DNA of 12,358 bases from Candidatus Avelusimicrobium fimicolum (GCA_900541355.1 UQJU01000042.1:1-12358), one strand, 5' to 3'. Shown: positions 1 through 7,425, numbered from the stretch's first letter. Made by a program: numbers and translations. Notes: generated by a model not told the origin, from the letters alone.

Positions 1-548
1 TTGAGTTGTTGGTCGTGGTCCTTATCATCGGCATTTTAGCCGCAATGGCAATGCCACAGTACTTCAAAGCAATGGAACGCTCCCGTATGACAGAAGCCGT
101 AACGTTGCTTGCTAACATTGCGCAAGCGCAACAACGCAAATATATGCAGATTAACGCTTATGCCAAAAATTACAGCGGTTTGGACGTTGCACCGAAAGGT
201 GCTACTGCTGGTAATTATTGTACCAAAGGGACTTTGGCGGATGGAAAATGTGGTAATGGTAATGGTTTCTTGGTTGCTTTGGAACAAACCGATACCACTT
301 TAAACAAGGGTAATGCCGTAGCCACGCGTGTTGGGCCTGGGACTTTGCAGTATCAATACAGTTTGGTTCGCTATTATAATGGTGAAGGTACCCAATGCAA
401 TGCTACGAATAAAAACGGTGCGGAACTTTGTATGGATTTCTGTGGTTTGGATGACACGGCTGCTGCTGACTTTAAATGTTGCAGTGACGGTACCAAGGGC
501 GATAAAAAAGGTGCTTGTGCCGAACCGACTATGGACCTTGGCAACTAA
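1..548 (+). CDS. Type IV pilin-like protein, 5' truncated
   Basis: The gene enters from outside the window, so its start and prepilin leader are missing. The first complete codon (3-5) is Glu, and the reading E-LLVVVLIIGILAAMAMPQY is the end of a class III (type IV prepilin) signal, with the conserved Glu5 followed by the hydrophobic half of helix alpha-1. The amphipathic helix continues to about residue 45 (counting from the TTG codon at 6). The globular head, about residues 50-180, contains eight cysteines (72, 82, 131, 142, 146, 158, 159, 171), which would allow up to four disulfides in the periplasm or outside the cell. Family knowledge: such proteins are cut by PilD-type peptidase and assembled into pili or secretion pseudopili. 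No pilus assembly gene is in view, so major pilin, minor pilin or pseudopilin cannot be told apart. A strong terminator follows, so this is the last gene of its transcript. Confidence 0.88.
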   Translation, partial: ELLVVVLIIGILAAMAMPQYFKAMERSRMTEAVTLLANIAQAQQRKYMQINAYAKNYSGLDVAPKGATAGNYCTKGTLADGKCGNGNGFLVALEQTDTTLNKGNAVATRVGPGTLQYQYSLVRYYNGEGTQCNATNKNGAELCMDFCGLDDTAAADFKCCSDGTKGDKKGACAEPTMDLGN

Positions 549-571
549 TATTATTTAGCAAATGGCTAACA

Positions 572-606
572 CCGCTCTTTCCTCTGTTTGGAAAGGGCGG
601 TTTTTT
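572..606 (+). terminator. Rho-independent terminator of the pilin gene
   Basis: An 11-bp stem (572-582 with 590-600, one G-T pair) closes a 7-nt loop and is followed directly by TTTTTT (601-606). It lies 24 nt after the pilin stop codon. Confidence 0.9.
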
Positions 607-636
607 AATGGGGGAAAATACATAAGTTTATTTTGT

Positions 637-745
637 ATTGTCATTCCGGGGCCCGCATACAAGCGGGAACCTGGAATCCAGAAATAAAATAAGGAGTTTT
701 TCTAATAAACAGACTGGATCCCGGGTCCACGCCCGGGATGACAAT
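637..745. repeat. Palindromic repeat element A
   Basis: This is a long imperfect inverted repeat. The outer arms are ATTGTCATTCC (637-647) and GGGATGACAAT (735-745), complementary apart from one position. Inner arms, CTGGAATCCAG (671-681) and a CTGGATCCCGG-type segment (714-724), also pair. The whole element can fold as one nested hairpin around a 32-nt AT-rich centre. It has no coding potential. The ends GTCATYCC...GGRATGAC recur in elements at 823-909 and 12050-12154, which marks it as one member of a dispersed family. Confidence 0.75.
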
Positions 746-756
746 TAGAAAGAGTG

Positions 757-814
757 TTATCCCAGAGGGGAGCAGGCGGCCCGCAAGGACCCGGCGCGGA
801 GCGTTCGGGGATAA
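757..814. repeat. Palindromic repeat module, opposite orientation
   Basis: TTATCCC (757-763) and GGGATAA (808-814) form perfect 7-nt terminal inverted repeats around a GC-rich core. The core contains GGCGGCCCGCA (776-786). The reverse complement of the element near 12123-12150 contains the same core in the same order relative to a flanking GAGG, so this appears to be a diverged copy inserted the other way round. A 60-codon open frame crosses it, but it is repeat-derived and not supported as a gene. Confidence 0.5.
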
Positions 815-822
815 ATAAGACG

Positions 823-909
823 GTCATTCTGGGTATAAAGGCCAAAAAGTGGTACTATTTTGCCTTGTTTTATAACAACAGATCCTGGACTACGACTTTC
901 CAGGATGAC
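823..909. repeat. Palindromic repeat element B
   Basis: GTCATTCTGG (823-832) and CCAGGATGAC (900-909) are complementary except at one position, giving an 87-bp inverted repeat with the same GTCAT/ATGAC ends as the other family members. Its right end continues as CAGGATGACGGCAAC (901-915), repeated exactly at 952-966. Confidence 0.6.
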
Positions 910-934
910 GGCAACTACCAACTACCCAATCGGT

Positions 935-969
935 AGGTCCTGAAACGAGTTCAGGATGACGGCAACGAC
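935..969. repeat. Short palindromic repeat module C
   Basis: TCCTGA (938-943) pairs with TCAGGA (951-956) around a 7-nt loop and is followed by the family end ATGACGGCAAC. The 15-nt string CAGGATGACGGCAAC (952-966) is an exact direct repeat of 901-915. Confidence 0.55.
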
Positions 970-970
970 G

Positions 971-1017
971 AACAACAGATTCCCGAGCCCTGCGGGCGGC
1001 CAAACCCTGAGGAGCCA
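971..1017. repeat. Half copy of palindromic repeat (module D)
   Basis: Positions 972-1002 match 12108-12138 at 28 of 31 bases, read by eye; both contain ACAACAGAT followed by a CCCTGCGGG core. The usual GGATGAC end is missing and degenerates after about 1004, so this is a partial copy. Together with modules at 637-969 it fills almost all of the 455-bp gap between the pilin terminator and the RDD gene. I see no gene in that gap. Confidence 0.55.
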
Positions 1018-1061
1018 GCAACCAAAGCAGAAAATAGCCGTCATTATCAAAGAAGGCGTCT

Positions 1062-1895
1062 TTACTTTTTAAGTGTGGAACAAATTTCCTGCCCTTGGGG
1101 GGTGCGCGGAGTGCAGGTTAAAGGGCCGCCGCCAAAGGGGTAGTAAAGCGTATAAATGATGTCCATCGCCCCGGTGCGGGCATTGGCTTGTATGCCGCCA
1201 CGTTCCAACACCAGGTCAAAGCCGCGGCAGGAAAGTTTCTGCGGGCCAATTTTCAGGCACTCGCCCGGCAACACTTGCCACTCGCGCGGGTCCACCCCCG
1301 GGCGGGATGCGGCCGCCGCCTGGGCGCGGGCGGCTTCGTCCGTTTCTGCCAGTACGCGCGTGAGTTGCACATACCGCTCTGTGTGTTGGTATTGCGGCAA
1401 AGCAACGCCCCACAACAAGAGAAGCACAAACACTATCGCCAACGCCACCGATACGAGCGTTATCCAAGTGAGGGATGCGTCCTCGTCTTCTTCCTCTATG
1501 GTGTCCGGGTCAAATTCGGCAGATTTTAAAATTACCGCGCTGTGGCTGATTCGGTCGTGCAAGGTGCGTTTCTTTTTGTCCCACGCGGCTACAAAGAATC
1601 CGAAATAAAAAGTTACATTGGTTACCAGTTTGGAAACAATGCGCTCCGTGGCCTGCCAAAAGGAAAGCCGGCGGCCTCGGCGGTCCACTACCTTTATGCC
1701 CATTAATATTTTTCCTACGCTGGCTTGAAGGGGGGAACTTTCCAAGAGCGCATAATAGAGCCAAATGATGACGAGTAACACAAGCGAAACGGTGGCGTAA
1801 CTCTTCATCATTTGCCACAATACCCAATACAAAACAGCAAAGAAAAGAACATCAATTAAAAAGGCAAAAAAACGTTTTCCTATTCCGGCGTACAT
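1062..1895 (-). CDS. RDD-family membrane protein fused to a pilin-like C-terminal domain
   Basis: The N-terminal ~125 residues are an RDD domain: KRFFAFLIDVLFF (Arg8, Asp15), helices at about 11-30 and 34-51, QASVGKILMGIKVVD (57-71) and KKRTLHDRISH (108-118). An acidic linker (128-139) leads into a fourth membrane helix (143-165). The remaining 110 residues resemble a type IV pilin head. ALPQYQHTERYVQLTR follows the helix as AMPQYFKAMERSR does in the pilin at 1-548, and the cysteines 213/223 and 261/272 repeat that pilin's C-x9-C and C-x10-C spacing. No G-F-T-x-x-E prepilin peptidase site precedes the helix, so it should stay uncleaved and anchored. RDD domains are poorly characterised membrane modules, some linked to transport; the role here is unknown. 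The start is backed by GGGAGGTG seven bases upstream. Confidence 0.85.
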   Translation of the reverse strand: MYAGIGKRFFAFLIDVLFFAVLYWVLWQMMKSYATVSLVLLVIIWLYYALLESSPLQASVGKILMGIKVVDRRGRRLSFWQATERIVSKLVTNVTFYFGFFVAAWDKKKRTLHDRISHSAVILKSAEFDPDTIEEEDEDASLTWITLVSVALAIVFVLLLLWGVALPQYQHTERYVQLTRVLAETDEAARAQAAAASRPGVDPREWQVLPGECLKIGPQKLSCRGFDLVLERGGIQANARTGAMDIIYTLYYPFGGGPLTCTPRTPQGQEICSTLKK

Positions 1896-1925
1896 AAGGC
1901 ACCTCCCAGAACAGCATATATGTAT

Positions 1926-1953
1926 AGTATAGGGGTTTAACGCTATTTAACAA
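1926..1953 (-). promoter_or_regulatory. Likely sigma-70 promoter of the RDD gene
   Basis: On the minus strand, TTGTTA (1948-1953) and TATACT (1926-1931) are separated by 16 bp and lie about 30 bp upstream of the RDD start codon. It sits in the 71-bp gap after ybaK, so the RDD gene may be transcribed independently of the uvrA-ybaK pair. Confidence 0.45.
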
Positions 1954-1966
1954 GCCGGAAAATGAA

Positions 1967-2449
1967 TTATAAACATAGGGGCACGTCTTGTGCGTGTGCG
2001 GCTTTTAAGAGGTCATTGGGGTTGATTTTAATTTGCAAACCGCGCAGTCCCGCGCTGACGTATATAAAATCCCACAAAATGCAGTCCTCGTGGATAAAGG
2101 TAGGAAAGGGTTTCTTCATACCCAAGGGGGAACAACCTCCGCGCATATAGCCTGTAACAGGTACGAGTTCTTTGACGTGCAGCATTTCGCACGATTTGTT
2201 ACCGCTTGCGCGGGCGGCGGCCTTCATATCCAGTTCCGCCCCGCCGGGAATCACGCACACAAAAAAGCCCGTTTTATCACCGCGCAGCACTAAGGTTTTA
2301 TATACTTGGTCAATGTTTTGCCCCAGGGTTTGCGCAACGTGCAGTGCGCTTAAATTTTCTTCGTCCACCTCGTAGGGGATAAGTTCATAAGAAATATTTA
2401 ATTCGTCCAAGTGGCGGGCGGCGTTTGTTTTGTGGATTTTATTTTTCAT
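1967..2449 (-). CDS. ybaK: Cys-tRNA(Pro)/Cys-tRNA(Cys) deacylase, YbaK/EbsC family
   Basis: The 160-residue protein matches the bacterial YbaK family in length and motifs: KTNAARHL near the N terminus, VYKTLV with the conserved Lys51, GYMRGGCSPLGMKK (100-113) and VSAGLRGLQI (131-140). Family knowledge: YbaK hydrolyses Cys wrongly attached to tRNA(Pro) by prolyl-tRNA synthetase, in the cytoplasm, and the lysine is needed for this trans-editing. The ATG (2449-2447) overlaps the uvrA TGA (2448-2446) as ATGA, with a purine-rich AAGGGAAG just upstream inside uvrA. Translation is therefore probably coupled to uvrA. No metabolic link between the two is evident. Related ProX and EbsC branches have slightly different substrates; the GGCSPLG form favours YbaK. 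Confidence 0.93.
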   Translation of the reverse strand: MKNKIHKTNAARHLDELNISYELIPYEVDEENLSALHVAQTLGQNIDQVYKTLVLRGDKTGFFVCVIPGGAELDMKAAARASGNKSCEMLHVKELVPVTGYMRGGCSPLGMKKPFPTFIHEDCILWDFIYVSAGLRGLQIKINPNDLLKAAHAQDVPLCL

Positions 2450-5385
2450 TTTTTGCTTCCCTTGGCTTTTTTGGAAGATGTCTTTGGAGCAACGGTTTTG
2501 GGGGCGTGGAGTTTTTGCTCCGGGTGCGCTGCCAAAAATTTATCCACCGCTTCCAATTCCGGCTTTAAATAACGCCCGGTATAAGATTCCTTGCACCCGG
2601 CTACCTGCCGGGGAGTGCCCGCGCAAACAATCGTGCCGCCCTTGTCGCCTCCTTCGGGGCCGAGGTCAATCAGCCAGTCGGCGGTTTTGATAACGTCCAA
2701 ATTGTGTTCAATAATCAGTACGGTATTGCCCTTGTCGGCCAGGCCGTGCAACACTTGCAAGAGTTTATCAATGTCTGCAAAGTGCAAGCCGGTGGTTGGC
2801 TCATCCAAAATATAGAGTGTTTTTCCGGTCCCCTTGCGGGAAAGTTCGTCCGCCAGTTTTACGCGCTGGGCTTCACCGCCCGAAAGAGTGGTAGCGGCTT
2901 GGCCTAGTTTAATGTAGCCGAGGCCCACGTCGTTGAGGGTTTTTAAATAGCGTTTGATTTTGGGAATAGCATCAAAAAATTCCAATGCCTGCGATACACT
3001 CATATCCAATACTTCGGCAATATTTTTACCCTTGAATTTTACTTGTAAGGTATCCTCGTTAAAGCGTTGCCCGTTGCATTCCTCGCACTTTACATAAATG
3101 TCTGGCAAAAACTGCATTTGAATTTTTAAAATGCCGTCGCCTTGGCACTTTTCGCACCGTCCGCCCTTTACGTTAAAGGAAAAACGGCCCGGCTGATAAC
3201 CCCGGCGCTTGGCTTCGGGCATTTCGGCGAATAAATCGCGAATGTGCGAAAATACGCCCGTATAGGTGGCGGGGTTACTGCGTGGCGTTTTGCCGATAGG
3301 GCTTTGGTCCACAATGATAACTTTATCAATGTTTTCCAGCCCCTTAATGGCTTTATGTTTTCCAGGGGCATCTTTGGCTCCGTAAAATTTTTGGGCAAGG
3401 GCTTTGTATAAAATTTGGTGGATAAGCGTGGATTTGCCCGAGCCGGACACCCCGGTTACGCAGATAAATTTGCCCAGCGGAAATTTAACGTCAATATTTT
3501 TGAGGTTGAACTGTTGTGCGCCTAAAATTTCCAAATACTTGCCGTTGCCTTTGCGCAGTTCCGCGCGCGGGAGAATCATCCGCCGTCCGTTTAAATAGGA
3601 AGCCGTGAGCGACTTTTCATCGCGCAAAAAATCAGCCGTCGGCTCTGCCGCCACAATGTTGCCGCCGTATTCGCCTGCCGCGGGGCCGAGTTCTACTACA
3701 TAATCGGCGGCTAAAATAGTGTCCTTATCGTGCTCCACAATGATAAGGGTATTGTCCAAATCGCGCAGGTTTTTAAGCGTATCAATTAAGCGGTCGTTGT
3801 CGCGCGAGTGCAAGCCGATAGTCGGCTCGTCCAATACATACAGCACCCCCGTTAAGCCGGAACCAATTTGCGTAGCCAGGTGGATACGCTGTGCTTCCCC
3901 GCCCGATAATGTTTGGCTTTTGCGCTCCAAAGTTAAATAAGAAAGACCCACGCTGTTTAAAAATTCCAGACGGGCGCGGATTTCTTTTAATACGTCCTTG
4001 GCGATAATTTTTTCCTTCTCCGTTAGTTCAATCTGTTCAAAAAAAACTTTGGCGGCGGATACCTGCATAGACGTAATATCATTAATATTTTTGCCGTTAA
4101 TGCGAACGGATAAGGCCTCGGGCTTTAAGCGTTTGCCGTTGCAGGTGGGGCAAGTAATTTCGCGCATAAAGCGGTTATATATTTCCTCTTTTACAAAGTC
4201 GCTTTCGCTTTCTTGGTAGCGGCGTTTTAAGTTGGTAATTACGCCCTCAAAATCCTGCTCGCCACCCGAAATGACGGACGTATAACTGGCTCCGCCCACA
4301 CCGTATAGAATTAAATCGCGTTGTGCTTTGGGTAATTTTTTCCACGGTGTATTCATATTGATATGGCTGCGGTGGCAAATTTGTTTTAAAATATCAAAAT
4401 AATAACCGCTCCACGAGGTTTTCCAACGGTGGGTGCGGGTGGTAACCGGATTGTGCCACGCAGCAATGGCTCCTTCGTTAATAGAAAGGGTACTGTCCGG
4501 CACGACCAAATCTTCGGACACCTCTATTTTTAGCCCCAGGCCGTTACAGTCCGGACACGCACCGTAAGGGGAGTTGAACGAAAAAAGACGCGGTTCCAGT
4601 TCGCTAAACCCGATACCGCAATGTGCGCAGGCGTTATTTTCACTATATGTAAATTCGCGCGGCTGGTCGCCCTCGGCTTCCACAATGTGCACAAGCCCTT
4701 GTGCGTATTTTAACGCGGCTTCCAAACTTTCCACCAATCGTTCACGGTCAAATTCTTCTACAAAAATCTCGTCAGTTACCAGTTCAATGGTATGCTTTTT
4801 GTAGCGTTCCAGCGAGGGCGTATTGTCCAACGTGATGACCGTACCGTCCACGCGGGCTTTTACATAACCTTCTTTTTTAAATTTGGCAAAAAGTTCTTCG
4901 TAAGTTCCCGCCCGCCCGCGGACGACGGGGGATAAAATAAAAACGGTTTTTTCGTTAAATTTTTTTAAAATATCCTGTGCAATACCCTGTACGCTCCAAG
5001 ATTCCACTTCCCGTCCGCAATGGGGGCAAAAGCGGTGTCCTACGCGGGCAAATAACAGACGTAAATAATCGTAAATTTCCGTAACTGTGGCAACCGTGGA
5101 GCGTGGATTTTTGGATGGGTTTCTCTGCTCAATGGAAATAGCCGGGGAAAGCCCCTCAATATGTTCTACATCGGGTTTTTCCATCAGTTCCAAAAATTGC
5201 CGGGCATAGGCGGACATACTTTCCACATAGCGCCGCTGCCCTTCGGCATAAATGGTGTCAAAAGCCAAGGAACTTTTACCCGAGCCGGACAGCCCGGTTA
5301 CTACGACCATTTTATCTTTGGGTAATTCTACGGTAACATTTTTTAAATTGTGGCCTTTTGCGCCGATTACTTTAATACTCTTCAT
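2446..5385 (-). CDS. uvrA: Excinuclease ABC subunit A
   Basis: UvrA is the damage-sensing ATPase dimer that loads UvrB in nucleotide excision repair. The 979-residue protein has the full two-ABC layout. Walker A GLSGSGKSS (31-39) and signature LSGGEAQR (493-500) with Walker B VLYVLDEPT (514-522) belong to the first ABC. GVSGSGKST (645-653), LSGGEAQR (834-841) and LYILDEPT (857-864) belong to the second. CPHC (120-123) and the zinc modules C253/C256/C277/C280 and C744/C747/C767/C770 are intact. The UvrB-interaction and insertion regions appear complete. It is slightly longer than the usual ~940 residues because of a Lys/Ser/Thr-rich tail (about 955-979). The ATG gives the standard MxxIxVxGAxxHNLKN start, although the Shine-Dalgarno is weak (a G-run about 10 nt upstream). 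It leads a unit with ybaK. No LexA-type operator was seen upstream. Confidence 0.98.
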   Translation of the reverse strand: MKSIKVIGAKGHNLKNVTVELPKDKMVVVTGLSGSGKSSLAFDTIYAEGQRRYVESMSAYARQFLELMEKPDVEHIEGLSPAISIEQRNPSKNPRSTVATVTEIYDYLRLLFARVGHRFCPHCGREVESWSVQGIAQDILKKFNEKTVFILSPVVRGRAGTYEELFAKFKKEGYVKARVDGTVITLDNTPSLERYKKHTIELVTDEIFVEEFDRERLVESLEAALKYAQGLVHIVEAEGDQPREFTYSENNACAHCGIGFSELEPRLFSFNSPYGACPDCNGLGLKIEVSEDLVVPDSTLSINEGAIAAWHNPVTTRTHRWKTSWSGYYFDILKQICHRSHINMNTPWKKLPKAQRDLILYGVGGASYTSVISGGEQDFEGVITNLKRRYQESESDFVKEEIYNRFMREITCPTCNGKRLKPEALSVRINGKNINDITSMQVSAAKVFFEQIELTEKEKIIAKDVLKEIRARLEFLNSVGLSYLTLERKSQTLSGGEAQRIHLATQIGSGLTGVLYVLDEPTIGLHSRDNDRLIDTLKNLRDLDNTLIIVEHDKDTILAADYVVELGPAAGEYGGNIVAAEPTADFLRDEKSLTASYLNGRRMILPRAELRKGNGKYLEILGAQQFNLKNIDVKFPLGKFICVTGVSGSGKSTLIHQILYKALAQKFYGAKDAPGKHKAIKGLENIDKVIIVDQSPIGKTPRSNPATYTGVFSHIRDLFAEMPEAKRRGYQPGRFSFNVKGGRCEKCQGDGILKIQMQFLPDIYVKCEECNGQRFNEDTLQVKFKGKNIAEVLDMSVSQALEFFDAIPKIKRYLKTLNDVGLGYIKLGQAATTLSGGEAQRVKLADELSRKGTGKTLYILDEPTTGLHFADIDKLLQVLHGLADKGNTVLIIEHNLDVIKTADWLIDLGPEGGDKGGTIVCAGTPRQVAGCKESYTGRYLKPELEAVDKFLAAHPEQKLHAPKTVAPKTSSKKAKGSKK

Positions 5386-5441
5386 AACTTTAAAACCCCC
5401 GGGCCGCCGCTTGTTTCTTATAAGCGCGTAAAACGCCCTTT

Positions 5442-5470
5442 TTGCTTAAATAAATTATATAATTTATATA
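5442..5470 (+). promoter_or_regulatory. Possible promoter of the 5494-7425 operon
   Basis: TTGCTT (5442-5447) and TATATA (5465-5470) are spaced by 17 bp inside a very AT-rich patch, with the GTG start 24 bp further on. The 108-bp divergent gap with uvrA must hold promoters for both directions. A TATAAT-like box can also be read for uvrA (5455-5460, minus strand), but without a convincing -35 box. Confidence 0.4.
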
Positions 5471-5493
5471 TCTTTCATACCCGGAGCGCGCGC

Positions 5494-6546
5494 GTGAAAA
5501 AACCGCTTAAATATTTGCTCTATACTTTGGGCATCCTTTTATCCGTCGGCCTGATTGCCGTTATGATTTATCAGGCTAAGGACAGTTTTGTAAAAATTTG
5601 GCAAGGTGTCAAAACCAAATACCTCTTTTTATCTTTGTTGTCATCCGTTCTTATTTATGTGGCAATGGGGATGAGCTTGTACGAAGTGCTGCGTATTATG
5701 GGGCGGAAAGTTTCTAAAAGCGCGGCAATGGGTATCGCTCTTGTTTCCACCACGGTAAACTATATCGTTTCCTCGTTGGGGGTCAGCGGGTTTGCCTTGC
5801 GTGCCCACTTGCTAAACCGCCGCCGGGTGCCGTTTGGCACTTGCGTTACGGCCAGCATTGTCATTACGGTACTTTTGTATTTTGTGTTGGCGATTATCAT
5901 TTTGCAGGGGTCGGTGCTGATGCTGTTTAATTCGTCGGCAACCACAATGCAACTGCTAAAAAACTTTTCGCTTATCATTGTAATGTGTGCGGTGTGTGTG
6001 GTGATTACGGCATTTCTCTTTAATAACGAACTGCGCTCCAAATGGTTGCGAAAATGTTTCCGTATGATGAATAAGGTGCTTTACCACGTTTTCCGCGCCT
6101 TAATTCCAAAAGGAAAATATGATGACTTTATGGACCAGTTGGACGAAGGGATAGACCTTATCCACCGCAAAAAGAATAAACTTACTATGACGATTATTTA
6201 CGTCTGTGCGGATTGGCTGTTTACGATTTTTGTACTTTATTTTGCCTTCCGTGCCGTGGGCATACACATTACGGCGGGGGTGTTGGTTGCCGGGTTTGCC
6301 GTCGGTATGGTTACGACGCTAATTCCCATTTTGCCGGGAGGTTTAGGCGCTATGGAATTGGCGATGACGGCGGTTTATTCCCAAATGGGTATAGACTGGG
6401 ATTCCGCTTTGATGGCTTCGCTGATTTACCGTGTGGTGTATTACATTTTGCCGGGTATTGTAAGTATTTTTATCTATTGGGGCTTGCAACTTTCGTCCCC
6501 TTCCTCGCCGCGCAAAAATAAAAAGTCCAAAGGAGCCCTGCTATGA
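5494..6546 (+). CDS. UPF0104 / lysylphosphatidylglycerol synthase TM-domain protein
   Basis: A 350-residue multi-pass inner-membrane protein with about seven or eight hydrophobic segments (for example 8-26, 44-64, 80-99, 117-139, 158-177, 233-253, 259-280, 316-331). It ends in a basic tail, PRKNKKSKG. The late motif PGGLGAMEL (281-289) is the hallmark of the flippase-like TM domain seen in MprF and in stand-alone UPF0104 proteins. There is no aminoacyl-transferase domain, so it is not a full lipid lysyl-transferase. A role in moving or handling a lipid or lipid-linked sugar is an inference from the family. The GTG at 5494 was chosen because GGAG lies 7 nt upstream and the protein then begins with the expected short basic stretch and first helix. 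The open frame extends to an ATG at 5350, but that would run into the uvrA coding region and add an atypical 48 residues. The stop overlaps the next start as ATGA. Confidence 0.88.
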   Translation: MKKPLKYLLYTLGILLSVGLIAVMIYQAKDSFVKIWQGVKTKYLFLSLLSSVLIYVAMGMSLYEVLRIMGRKVSKSAAMGIALVSTTVNYIVSSLGVSGFALRAHLLNRRRVPFGTCVTASIVITVLLYFVLAIIILQGSVLMLFNSSATTMQLLKNFSLIIVMCAVCVVITAFLFNNELRSKWLRKCFRMMNKVLYHVFRALIPKGKYDDFMDQLDEGIDLIHRKKNKLTMTIIYVCADWLFTIFVLYFAFRAVGIHITAGVLVAGFAVGMVTTLIPILPGGLGAMELAMTAVYSQMGIDWDSALMASLIYRVVYYILPGIVSIFIYWGLQLSSPSSPRKNKKSKGALL

Positions 6547-7058
6547 AAGAACGCATTAACGAACAAGTCCCCAGCGTGCGCCCCAGTTGTTATGTGCATA
6601 AAACGTCGGTATTAATCGGCGACGTTACGTTAGGGGAAAATGTGTCTGTTTGGCCTTGCGCCGTGTTGCGCGGGGATATCGCTTCCATTACGGTGGGGGA
6701 TAATTCCAATATTCAGGAAAATGCCTGCGTTCACGTCAATTATGATGCCCCTTGTATTATAGGCCGCGGGGTTAGTGTGGGGCACGGGGCAGTTGTGCAC
6801 GGCAGTAAAATCGGCGATAATTGCCTGATTGGGATGAATGCCGTAGTAATGGAAAGTGAAATCGGCCCGAACTGTATTATTGGCGCGGGAGCAGTTGTGC
6901 CGGCTGGAAAAAATATTCCGGCGGGTTCTCTTGTAATGGGTGTTCCGGCCAAAATTGTGCGCAAACTGGAAGATGACGAAGTAAACGGTATTATCAAAAA
7001 TGCCCGTGAATATGCCGGGGCTATCCGTTTGTACAAGGATAATTGCGAAGAATTGTAA
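6543..7058 (+). CDS. Gamma-class carbonic anhydrase-like protein (left-handed beta-helix)
   Basis: A 171-residue protein with hexapeptide repeats through about residues 20-135 (such as VLIGDVTLGENV, CIIGRGVSVG, CLIGMNAVVM, CIIGAGAVV), followed by an alpha-helical tail. His64 (NIQENACVHV), His81 and His86 (VGHGAVVHG) occupy the positions of the three zinc ligands of the gamma-carbonic anhydrase/YrdA/PaaY family, which forms trimers with metal between subunits. It is therefore likely a metalloprotein, but many relatives have no measured carbonic anhydrase activity, so the reaction is uncertain. AAAGGAG lies 7 nt before the ATG, which overlaps the previous stop by 4 nt (ATGA). It is translated together with the membrane protein upstream and is followed after one base by the response regulator. 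Confidence 0.93.
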   Translation: MKERINEQVPSVRPSCYVHKTSVLIGDVTLGENVSVWPCAVLRGDIASITVGDNSNIQENACVHVNYDAPCIIGRGVSVGHGAVVHGSKIGDNCLIGMNAVVMESEIGPNCIIGAGAVVPAGKNIPAGSLVMGVPAKIVRKLEDDEVNGIIKNAREYAGAIRLYKDNCEEL

Positions 7059-7059
7059 T

Positions 7060-7425
7060 ATGAAAAAAGTGGTACTTATAGAAGATTCCAAGGTGCTGGG
7101 AAACGCTCTTTGCGGTGCCTTGAAAGTGGACGGGATTGAGGTGCATTGGGCCGAAAACGGCGTGGCCGGGGTGCAACTGGCTAAGCAGATAAAGCCTAAT
7201 TTGGTTCTGCTTGATTTAATGCTCCCTAAATTAAGCGGGTTTGACGTGTGCAAACTGTTAAAGACCGATAATGCCACCTGGCGGATTCCGGTGGTAATAA
7301 TGTCCACTTTATCCGACCCCGAATCGCGCGACCGGGCTACGGAAGCGGGGGCTGATTATTTTATTCCCAAGCCCTATGATTTAGTCGCCACCTTAGCCGA
7401 AATAAAAAAACTGTTGCAGATGTAG
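7060..7425 (+). CDS. Single-domain response regulator (receiver only)
   Basis: The 121-residue protein is one CheY-like receiver domain and nothing else. It has the acidic pair Glu8-Asp9, the phospho-acceptor Asp52 (LVLLDLMLPKLSG), Ser82 (VIMSTLSD) and Lys104 in IPKPYD. With no DNA-binding or enzymatic output domain, it probably signals by binding a partner protein or passing phosphate on. No histidine kinase is present in the window. The ATG at 7060 gives the canonical MKKVVLIEDS start, one base after the previous stop; a longer in-frame start at 7000 would overlap the carbonic anhydrase-like gene and add a non-homologous leader. It is the third gene of the 5494-7425 operon. A short CCCTG/CAGGG hairpin follows at 7434-7453, but it has no T-tract, so read-through into the TPR gene is possible. 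Confidence 0.93.
   Translation: MKKVVLIEDSKVLGNALCGALKVDGIEVHWAENGVAGVQLAKQIKPNLVLLDLMLPKLSGFDVCKLLKTDNATWRIPVVIMSTLSDPESRDRATEAGADYFIPKPYDLVATLAEIKKLLQM

Noticed and set aside
754..936. 60-codon open frame in the left intergenic region
   Set aside because: It runs through palindromic repeat modules, has no ribosome binding site and no protein-like composition.
1028..1061. Terminator for the RDD gene on the minus strand
   Set aside because: Only a 3-bp GCC/GGC pairing with a long loop is visible before a mixed TATTTT tract, which is insufficient evidence.
5350..5493. Upstream ATG start for the UPF0104 protein
   Set aside because: It would overlap the uvrA start and add 48 atypical residues, while the GTG at 5494 has GGAG at proper spacing and gives a normal N terminus.
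7000..7059. Longer start for the response regulator
   Set aside because: It lies inside the carbonic anhydrase-like gene, and the receiver fold begins at MKKVVLIED (7060).
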